Below, piece after piece: positions 32,220-37,809 of a stretch of DNA of 37,809 nt. Source of the stretch: Lachnospiraceae bacterium (lineage in GTDB: Bacteria > Bacillota > Clostridia > Lachnospirales > Lachnospiraceae); contig JALEPU010000076.1 in the NCBI GenBank assembly GCA_022766905.1, positions 1-37,809 of the forward strand, written 5' to 3'. A program made the translations under genes and the position numbers. Numbering within the stretch: position 1 is the stretch's first letter; every line of letters begins with the position of its first letter. Below the pieces are notes generated by a model that saw only the letters and a program-made list of their open reading frames with translations, was not told where the DNA came from and ran no database searches.

Positions 32220-33134
32220 CTAAAAATCATTTCCTGTTTTTGATTCGGAAGATAAAATATTTTTACAATAGTCAAAGAAACGATCATACTCTTTTTGAAA
32301 AATAGTATCTTTTAAATAAATAAAATTAAATTCCCGAATCCAGTGGAGATGTTCGATTTCAATAGGAACCAGGCTGCCTTCCTGAAGTTCTGTTTTGGCA
32401 GCAGCCTCATATAAAAAAGTAATCCCCTGATTTTGTCTGACCAGGGATTTGACTGCAGCCAGATTGGAAATCTCAGCTCTGTGAGCAAAACTTTGAATAG
32501 ACAGATTATTTTCTTCCAGGATTCGTTCCAGTTCATTTCGGGTTCCTGAACCAGGTTCTCTGACAATCAGACGCTCTTTCAACAGAGTTTCCAGAGGCAG
32601 AGTATGACCGGGCAGAGGATAGTCTTTTCCGCGAACTGCAATAAAAGGCTCTCTGGAAAGCCGGTGCCAGGCATACAGGCTTTTGTCAAAATAACCTTCA
32701 ATAATCGCAAAATCAATGGAACCGTCGTTTAGCATGGAAAGCAAAGTCTGGGTGTTTCTTACATACATGGTAAGATCCGTATCAGGGTATTCATCCAGAT
32801 ACCGGTTCAGAATCGCAGGCATGATGTGCTCTCCGATAGTGAGAGTCGCACCAAGACGAAGGTCTTTTTTTCTTTGGAGACTTTCAGAAAGAATCCGGGA
32901 AATGCGCTGGCTGTCAACCAGAAGGGCGGAAGCCATTTCCTGCAAAAGTTTGCCCTGGGCTGTGAGGAAAAGCTTTTTCCCTTCCTGATGAAACAGGGAA
33001 ACCTGGTAATGATTTTCCAGATATTTGATATGCTGGGTTACTGCAGGCTGGGTAATGTGGAGAGCGGAAGCAGCTTTTGTGTAATTCATCTGTTTACAAA
33101 GTTCTAAAAAAGTAATCAGTCGGTGATCAATCAA
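32220..33134 (-). CDS. LysR-family transcriptional regulator
   Basis: The 304-residue regulator has the LysR helix-turn-helix at about residues 15-40 (MNYTKAASALHITQPAVTQH followed by IKYLE) and a substrate-binding domain from about 85 on (LRLGATLTIGEHIMPAIL, FIAVRGKDYPLP, IVREPGSGTRNELERIL). It is divergent from the nitrite/sulfite reductase gene, the classic layout for a LysR activator of the neighbour; a CysL/CbbR-like role in sulfur or nitrogen assimilation is inferred. The start is probably TTG 33134, with AAAGGGGGGGG before it. The TTG at 33158 has no ribosome site. The 8-G run in the ribosome site is a possible slippage point. Confidence 0.88.
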   Translation of the reverse strand: MIDHRLITFLELCKQMNYTKAASALHITQPAVTQHIKYLENHYQVSLFHQEGKKLFLTAQGKLLQEMASALLVDSQRISRILSESLQRKKDLRLGATLTIGEHIMPAILNRYLDEYPDTDLTMYVRNTQTLLSMLNDGSIDFAIIEGYFDKSLYAWHRLSREPFIAVRGKDYPLPGHTLPLETLLKERLIVREPGSGTRNELERILEENNLSIQSFAHRAEISNLAAVKSLVRQNQGITFLYEAAAKTELQEGSLVPIEIEHLHWIREFNFIYLKDTIFQKEYDRFFDYCKNILSSESKTGNDF

Positions 33135-33156
33135 AGAAAATCCCCCCCCTTTGAAC

Positions 33157-33173
33157 AATAAGTATAACTTATT
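33157..33173. promoter_or_regulatory. Candidate LysR-binding palindrome
   Basis: AATAAGT-ATA-ACTTATT is a perfect inverted repeat of the T-N11-A type, 4 bases upstream of a TATAAT (33178-33183) that faces the reductase gene and lacks a good -35 box, as at activator-dependent promoters. Confidence 0.6.
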
Positions 33174-33304
33174 GTAGTATAATAAAACTTAATTTTATTT
33201 TATGATTAAAATGGTGTAAAATCAAGGACAGAAACAAGAAACAGGAATGAAAAATATACAAAATGAAACGGCGATTGAAATGTTCGCGTAGAAAGGAAGG
33301 AACA

Positions 33305-34831
33305 ATGGGAGTTATTGAAGATTTCAGACAGGAATTAGGACAATTTCGTGAGATGACAGAGAAATTTTATAAAAAAGAGATTTCAATGAAAGAATACAAA
33401 GGTTTTTCCGGAGGCTTTGGAAGTTATGCGCAAAAAGGCGGCAATGCCAACATGTTAAGACTTCGTATGGCTGGCGGACGTCTGACCAAAGAAAAACTGG
33501 GATTTATTGCAAAAAGTCTGAAAAAGTATCAGATCAATCGTCTTCATTTTACGACCTGTCAGACCGTACAGCTTCATGATCTTTTGCCGGAAACAGTCTA
33601 TGCACTGATGGAAGAAGCTTTGGATTATGGAATTGTAACAAAAGGAGGCGGTGGAGATTTTCCAAGAAACGTGATGGTATCTCCTCTTTCCGGTGTGGAG
33701 CAGGGAGAATATTTTGATGTTCTTCCATACGGAGAAGCAGCAGGCGATTATCTTCTTTCCCTCATTGGATCCATTAAACTTCCTAGAAAATTAAAAGTGG
33801 GATTTTCCAATACACCGGCCAATGCAGTACATGCTACGTTCCGTGATCTGGGCTTTGTTGCAACAAAAGAAGGAACGTTCGATGTATACAGTGCAGGCGG
33901 CCTTGGAAACAATCCGAGAATGGGCGTTTGTGTGGCAAAAGGCATTGCACCGGATCAGATTCTTTATTATATCAAAGCCATGGTCAATACATTCATGAAA
34001 TATGGTAATTATGAAAATCGCGCAAAAGCCAGAACCAGATATATGCAGGAAACATTAGGCGTAGAAGGATATAAAAATGCTTATCTTTCTGAACTGGAAA
34101 AGGTTCAGAAAGAAGAAGATTTAAGCATTTGTGCAACCCCAATTAAAATTACGAAAAAAGGAACAAAGGCAGTTTCTCTGGAAGATAGAATGATGGAACA
34201 GAAACAGGAAGGCCTTTATACCGTATCCTATCATCCAATTGGAGGAACTCCAAATCCGGCTTCCATGATTGCCTTGTATGAGACCGTTCAGGATATGGAT
34301 CAGGTGGAATTAAGACTGTCACCGGATGAAACGGTTTATATCATCAATCTGACAGAAGAAGAGGCGAAAAAAGTATTGGAAGCAACAAAAGATGGAGCAA
34401 AGACATTGATTGAGTCTTCCGTTGCATGTATCGGAAACAGCATCTGCCAGCAGGGACTGAGAGATTCTCAGGCTTTGCTGAAAAAGATTCTTGTTAATAC
34501 TTCTGATCTAAAAGACGGAGTCCTTCCAAGAATTCATATTTCCGGTTGTGTTTCTTCCTGTGGAACTCATCAGATCGGAACCATCGGCTTCCATGGCGGT
34601 GTAAAAAGAGTAGATGGTACTCCATGTCCGGCCTTTACCCTTCACGTAAATGGAGCGGATCATATGGGTCAGGAAAGATTCGGGGAAAGCCTGGGGGTTA
34701 TCACAGAAGAAGATATTCCGGTATTCTTACGTGAACTTGGGGAGACAGTAGAAAAAGCGAATATGACATTTGCAGACTGGTATCCAGAACATGAGGATGA
34801 ATTCTTTCAGATTGCTAAAAAATATCTGTAA
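33305..34831 (+). CDS. Siroheme nitrite/sulfite reductase
   Basis: This 508-residue ferredoxin-type reductase would perform the six-electron reduction of sulfite to sulfide or nitrite to ammonia. It has the two-fold architecture of the family: ferredoxin-like half domains (RLRMAGGRLTKEKLGF; QEGLYTVSYHPIGGTPNPA) and siroheme-4Fe4S ligands C375 and C381 (ACIGNSICQQG) and C415 and C419 (SGCVSSCGTHQIG). HFTTCQTVQLHDL is the siroheme-binding arm. The start has AAAGGAAGG. The divergent LysR gene likely controls it. Sulfite and nitrite cannot be separated by these motifs; the thiamine sulfur-transfer genes downstream weakly favour sulfite. Confidence 0.85.
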   Translation: MGVIEDFRQELGQFREMTEKFYKKEISMKEYKGFSGGFGSYAQKGGNANMLRLRMAGGRLTKEKLGFIAKSLKKYQINRLHFTTCQTVQLHDLLPETVYALMEEALDYGIVTKGGGGDFPRNVMVSPLSGVEQGEYFDVLPYGEAAGDYLLSLIGSIKLPRKLKVGFSNTPANAVHATFRDLGFVATKEGTFDVYSAGGLGNNPRMGVCVAKGIAPDQILYYIKAMVNTFMKYGNYENRAKARTRYMQETLGVEGYKNAYLSELEKVQKEEDLSICATPIKITKKGTKAVSLEDRMMEQKQEGLYTVSYHPIGGTPNPASMIALYETVQDMDQVELRLSPDETVYIINLTEEEAKKVLEATKDGAKTLIESSVACIGNSICQQGLRDSQALLKKILVNTSDLKDGVLPRIHISGCVSSCGTHQIGTIGFHGGVKRVDGTPCPAFTLHVNGADHMGQERFGESLGVITEEDIPVFLRELGETVEKANMTFADWYPEHEDEFFQIAKKYL

Positions 34832-34911
34832 AATAGCAGATTCGTTTTAGAAAAAATAACAGTCATTGAGTGCACTTCACCACAGTGAATCGTCAAAATA
34901 TGGAAAAAGAC

Positions 34912-34940
34912 TTGACATTTTAAATATGTTTTTGTATAAT
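34912..34940 (+). promoter_or_regulatory. Full-consensus promoter in the 459-bp gap
   Basis: TTGACA (34912-34917), a 17-base spacer and TATAAT (34935-34940) make a perfect sigma-A promoter, yet no protein gene follows for 350 bp. Confidence 0.85.
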
Positions 34941-34946
34941 GTTTGA

Positions 34947-35138
34947 ATGAACGAAACGTAGCAAAGACTTCATCTGTCTCAGACAGCTGAGACAGACCGA
35001 CTGCTGTTTTTTCTATCGAGTCATTCTGGGGGGAATGGATAGAGAAAGCAGCAGTTTTTCGTTCTATATATTTTGAGGACTATAGAATCTGTCTGCAGAG
35101 GAATCATCTGTAATGATTGTTGATCCTCTGATTTTTTT
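34947..35138 (+). ncRNA. Candidate structured non-coding RNA or leader
   Basis: A transcript from the consensus promoter would fold strongly. GAACGAAA (34949-34956) pairs with TTTCGTTC (35057-35064). CTGTCTCA (34974-34981) pairs with TGAGACAG (34988-34995). ACTGCTG (35000-35006) plus CTATC pairs with GATAG plus CAGCAGT (35049-35055), followed by TTTTT. TTCTATA (35062-35068) pairs with TATAGAA (35081-35087). The end is a terminator, CAGAGGA (35096-35102) with TCCTCTG (35124-35130) and seven T. The outer stem and the first T-run overlap, so the two folds exclude each other. No open frame fits. I do not recognise a known RNA class. Confidence 0.45.
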
Positions 35139-35148
35139 GAAATTCAAC

Positions 35149-35176
35149 TTGACATATTTTATTTCTGTGTTACAAT
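35149..35176 (+). promoter_or_regulatory. Promoter of the thi operon
   Basis: TTGACA (35149-35154) and TACAAT (35171-35176) with a 16-base spacer lie just upstream of the leader hairpin and 115 bases before thiS. Confidence 0.7.
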
Positions 35177-35187
35177 AAAAAACGTCG

Positions 35188-35247
35188 AAAGGACATAAAA
35201 TGGGGCACACCACCTCGGGTGTGAGCTTATTTTGTGTCCTTTTTTTC
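35188..35247 (+). terminator. Leader terminator/attenuator upstream of thiS
   Basis: AAAGGACATAAAAT (35188-35201) pairs over 14 positions with ATTTTGTGTCCTTT (35229-35242, one G-U). An inner CACACC/GGTGTG stem sits above an asymmetric internal loop, and a T-run ends it. The hairpin begins within a few bases of the expected transcript start, so nearly the whole leader is a terminator in front of the thi genes. It lacks the CUGAGA and ACCUGAUC blocks of a TPP riboswitch. Confidence 0.6.
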
Positions 35248-35290
35248 GTTTACAGGGATATTACCATGTGAAATAGGAGGAAATGAAACG

Positions 35291-35485
35291 ATGAAGGTAA
35301 ATGGAACCTATATAAAAGCAGAAGAACAGATGACAGTTGGCAGTCTGCTGGAGCAACAGGGATATAACCGGATGCGGGTGGCAGTAGAAAAAAATGGAGA
35401 AATTCTCCCCAAAGCAGAGTATGATTCTGCCTTTTTAAGTGAAGCAGATGAATTGGAAATTGTAAGTTTTGTAGGCGGAGGCTGA
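35291..35485 (+). CDS. thiS: Sulfur carrier protein ThiS
   Basis: This 64-residue ubiquitin-like protein begins MKVNGTYIKAEEQMTVGSLL and ends in VSFVGGG, the C-terminal Gly-Gly tail that ThiF adenylates and that then carries sulfur as a thiocarboxylate to the thiazole synthase. The start at 35291 has AGGAGG 9 bases upstream. It is the first gene of thiS-thiF-thiG-thiH, and thiF starts 2 bases after its stop. Confidence 0.88.
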   Translation: MKVNGTYIKAEEQMTVGSLLEQQGYNRMRVAVEKNGEILPKAEYDSAFLSEADELEIVSFVGGG

Positions 35486-35487
35486 AA

Positions 35488-36114
35488 ATGACCATGGAAC
35501 AAATACAAGCAAAGATGTTTGAACGGGTTCCGGGGAAGGTACTGGAAAAACTTTCAAAAAGCCGGATTGGAATCGCCGGTCTTGGAGGCTTAGGTTCTAA
35601 CATTGCCTGGATGCTGGCAAGAACAGGGACTCCTACCCTTGTCCTTGTGGATTTTGACCGGGTAGAACCTGGTAACTTAAACCGTCAGCAGTATTTCCCT
35701 GAGCAAATTGGAATGTTAAAAACCAAAGCATTAAAAGAAAATCTTATGAAAATAAATCCCTGGCTGAACATTGAGCTCTATTCGGAAAAAGTGACAGAAG
35801 AAAATAGTTGCAATTTCTTTTCCGGCTGCCAGGTCGTCTGTGAGGCCTTGGATGATGCAGCCGCAAAAGCAGATTTTATTACCGGTATGCTGGGAAGCAA
35901 AGAAAAAATCCCTGTCGTTGCAGCTTCCGGTATGGCGGGAATCGGGGATGCCAACCGGATTCAAACAGTGAAAAAAATGAATCACTTATATGTTTGTGGA
36001 GATGAAGAAAGCGATTATCAGGAAGTAGAAGGGATGCTTGCCCCGAGAGTTAATCTGGTTGCAGCCCATCAGGCGAATCAGGTGATTCGTCTTTTAATGG
36101 GAGAAGAACAATAA
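35488..36114 (+). CDS. thiF: ThiS adenylyltransferase ThiF (short form)
   Basis: The 208-residue E1-like enzyme activates the C-terminus of ThiS with ATP. The nucleotide-binding block is [18 protein letters not shown], followed by [19 protein letters not shown], the conserved D/R/Q region of the family, and [10 protein letters not shown]. It is shorter than E. coli ThiF and lacks the two CxxC zinc pairs, matching the ~200-residue clostridial form. A lone cysteine in LYVCGDEE may take part in transfer. It overlaps functionally and almost physically with thiS. Confidence 0.87.
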   Translation: MTMEQIQAKMFERVPGKVLEKLSKSRIGIAGLGGLGSNIAWMLARTGTPTLVLVDFDRVEPGNLNRQQYFPEQIGMLKTKALKENLMKINPWLNIELYSEKVTEENSCNFFSGCQVVCEALDDAAAKADFITGMLGSKEKIPVVAASGMAGIGDANRIQTVKKMNHLYVCGDEESDYQEVEGMLAPRVNLVAAHQANQVIRLLMGEEQ

Positions 36115-36179
36115 GGAGAGAAAAACCACAAAATATGTTTTGCAGGTTTTTAAATATTTTTTACAAAGGAGATTACAAC

Positions 36180-36950
36180 ATGAAAGAAGATAAGTTAATC
36201 ATTGGAGGACATGAATTTCATTCTCGTTTTATTTTAGGTTCCGGAAAATTTTCTCTGGAAATGACAAAGGCTGTCATTGAAAATGGAGGCGTTGAGATGG
36301 CTACATTGGCTCTTCGCCGGGCAAATTCAGGAAAAGAAGAAAATATTCTGGATTATATGCCGGAAGGTATTACCCTGCTTCCAAATACATCCGGTGCCAG
36401 AACTGCAGAAGAAGCCTTAAGAATTGCCCGCCTTTCCAGAGAATTAGGATGCGGCGATTTTGTAAAGGTGGAAGTAGTACGTGATAGCAAATATTTACTG
36501 CCGGACAATTATGAGACCATTAAAGCAACAGAATTGATGGCAAAAGAAGGTTTTATCGTAATGCCTTATATGTATCCGGATTTAAATGTTGCAAGAGATT
36601 TATACAATGCAGGTGCTGCAGCAATCATGCCTCTTGGAGCTCCGATTGGAACCAATAAAGGTCTTTTGACGAAGGATTTTGTAAAGATGATTGTAGAAGA
36701 AATCGATCTTCCTGTGATTGTAGATGCTGGAATCGGACGTCCGTCTCAAGCCTGTGAAGCAATGGAACTTGGAGTAGATGCGGTTATGGCGAATACAGCA
36801 GTGGCAACGGCCAATGATGTGGCATTGATGGCAAAAGCATTTAAATTGGCCATTGAAGCCGGAAGAGCCGCTTATCTGGCCGGACTTGGAAGAGTGCTTG
36901 ACCATAAAGCAGAGGCATCCAGCCCGCTGACAGGATTTTTAAGAGATTAG
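36180..36950 (+). CDS. thiG: Thiazole synthase ThiG
   Basis: The 256-residue TIM-barrel enzyme joins deoxyxylulose phosphate, sulfur from ThiS thiocarboxylate and dehydroglycine into the thiazole of thiamine. Visible family blocks are [60 protein letters not shown] (with the Schiff-base Lys), [18 protein letters not shown] and [17 protein letters not shown]. The length is normal. AAAGGAGA precedes the ATG at 36180; the in-frame extension to 36135 has no ribosome site. Its ThiH partner, which makes dehydroglycine, follows 16 bp downstream. Confidence 0.94.
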   Translation: MKEDKLIIGGHEFHSRFILGSGKFSLEMTKAVIENGGVEMATLALRRANSGKEENILDYMPEGITLLPNTSGARTAEEALRIARLSRELGCGDFVKVEVVRDSKYLLPDNYETIKATELMAKEGFIVMPYMYPDLNVARDLYNAGAAAIMPLGAPIGTNKGLLTKDFVKMIVEEIDLPVIVDAGIGRPSQACEAMELGVDAVMANTAVATANDVALMAKAFKLAIEAGRAAYLAGLGRVLDHKAEASSPLTGFLRD

Positions 36951-36966
36951 GAGGCAGTAAAAAGAC

Positions 36967-37809
36967 ATGAAATTGACAACACCGGATTGTATGACTTACA
37001 TGGAAGGAATGGAACAAAGTGATACAACAATTATGGAAAAAGTGCTGAAAATGGTAGAGGATTATGACTATGATCGTTATACAGCAAAAGATGTAGAACG
37101 GGTTCTGGCAAAAGAAGAGATTTCTCTGGAAGATTATGGAGTATTATTGTCTCCGGCAGCCCTTCCTTATCTGGAGGAGATGGCAGCAAAGGGACGGTAT
37201 GAAACTAGAAGAAACTTCGGAAATGCGGTCTGTCTGTTTACCCCTCTTTATATTGCCAATTATTGTGAGAATAATTGTGTGTATTGTGGATATAACTGCA
37301 AAAATAAAATCCATCGTGCAAAACTTACCATGGAAGAAATTGAGAGAGAATATAAAAATATTGTTGCTACCGGTCTTCAGGAGATTCTGCTTTTAACAGG
37401 GGAATCCAGACATATGTCTGATGTTCCTTATATTGGAGAAGCAGTGAAACTGGCAACCAAGTATTTTACCACAGTAGGAATTGAGATTTATCCTTTAAAT
37501 ACAGAAGAATATGCCTATATCCGTCAGTGCGGCGCAGATTTTGTCAGTGTTTATCAGGAAACCTACAATACAAAAAAATATGAGCAGGTTCATCTTTCCG
37601 GACATAAGAGGGTCTTCCCCTATCGGTTTAATGCTCAGGAACGTGCATTAAAAGGAGGTATGAGAGGTGTTGCCTTTGGTGCCCTTTTAGGTCTGGATGA
37701 TTTTCGGAAGGATGCTTATGCAACCGGTCTTCATGCGTACTTTGTACAACAAAAATATCCTCATGCGGAGATTTCTTTTTCTACTCCACGTTTAAGACCA
37801 TATATCAAT
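36967..37809 (+). CDS. thiH: 2-iminoacetate synthase ThiH (radical SAM tyrosine lyase), partial
   Basis: The first 281 residues of ThiH are present and the gene runs off the right edge without a stop (full length is about 370). The protein splits tyrosine into p-cresol and dehydroglycine for ThiG. The radical-SAM 4Fe-4S motif C-x3-C-x2-C is seen in YCENNCVYCGYN, followed by LLLTGESRH, VSVYQETYN and GAADF-like QCGADFVSV. The start at 36967 has AGGAGG 12 bases upstream. Use of ThiH rather than the oxygen-dependent ThiO fits an anaerobe. Confidence 0.92.
   Translation, partial: MKLTTPDCMTYMEGMEQSDTTIMEKVLKMVEDYDYDRYTAKDVERVLAKEEISLEDYGVLLSPAALPYLEEMAAKGRYETRRNFGNAVCLFTPLYIANYCENNCVYCGYNCKNKIHRAKLTMEEIEREYKNIVATGLQEILLLTGESRHMSDVPYIGEAVKLATKYFTTVGIEIYPLNTEEYAYIRQCGADFVSVYQETYNTKKYEQVHLSGHKRVFPYRFNAQERALKGGMRGVAFGALLGLDDFRKDAYATGLHAYFVQQKYPHAEISFSTPRLRPYIN

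Noticed and set aside
34832..35290. TPP riboswitch or T-box before the thi operon
   Set aside because: No CUGAGA / ACCUGAUC core for TPP and no GGUGG-type T-box sequence could be found; hairpins alone do not support either class.
1..37809. tRNA, rRNA or CRISPR loci
   Set aside because: None were seen: no cloverleaf-like GGTTCGAATC arms in context, no rRNA cores and no short regularly spaced repeats.

Overview
The window reads as a low-GC Firmicutes chromosome, most likely a gut Lachnospiraceae (Blautia/Dorea-like). This rests on strong AGGAGG-type ribosome sites, TTG starts, the Opp/M42 and ThiSFGH gene types, and an MobV island with a DUF5348 protein. The genus is an inference; no rRNA or other phylogenetic marker is complete here.

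Positions 1 to about 9813 look like the right-hand part of an integrated mobilizable island. It holds a truncated Bro-N antirepressor, a complete IS4-type insertion sequence with 22-bp inverted repeats, a DUF5348 protein, a candidate oriT and an MobV relaxase. An AT-rich defence cargo follows: a frameshifted vsr gene, a helix-turn-helix/cytosine-methyltransferase fusion, an Eco47II-type endonuclease, and a two-gene pair made of a DUF4365-type nuclease-like protein and a membrane-anchored LPO_1073/Vpar_1526-like protein. The pair is the best candidate for a little-described system. The island ends at a 54-bp remnant of the 3' end of tuf (EF-Tu) followed by its terminator. This suggests integration at the 3' end of tuf, with the intact tuf and the integrase beyond the left edge.

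From about 9870 rightward the sequence looks chromosomal. A decayed AAA-ATPase-like gene and an unknown gene come first. Next are a DUF89 phosphatase and a secreted four-SH3b NlpC/P60 hydrolase with a WalR-like box. A tripartite hybrid histidine kinase and an AraC-type response regulator then lie directly upstream of a complete peptide ABC transporter (binding protein, two permeases, two ATPases) and an M42 aminopeptidase, which together read as a peptide sensing, uptake and breakdown unit. An iron-dependent alcohol dehydrogenase follows.

A TetR regulator is divergent from an MMPL transporter and a secreted heptad-repeat partner, with two matching candidate operators in between. An orphan sigma factor and a LysR regulator are next. 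The LysR gene is divergent from a siroheme nitrite/sulfite reductase. A 459-bp non-coding stretch with two strong promoters and several hairpins leads into thiS-thiF-thiG-thiH, the thiazole branch of thiamine synthesis; thiH runs off the right edge.
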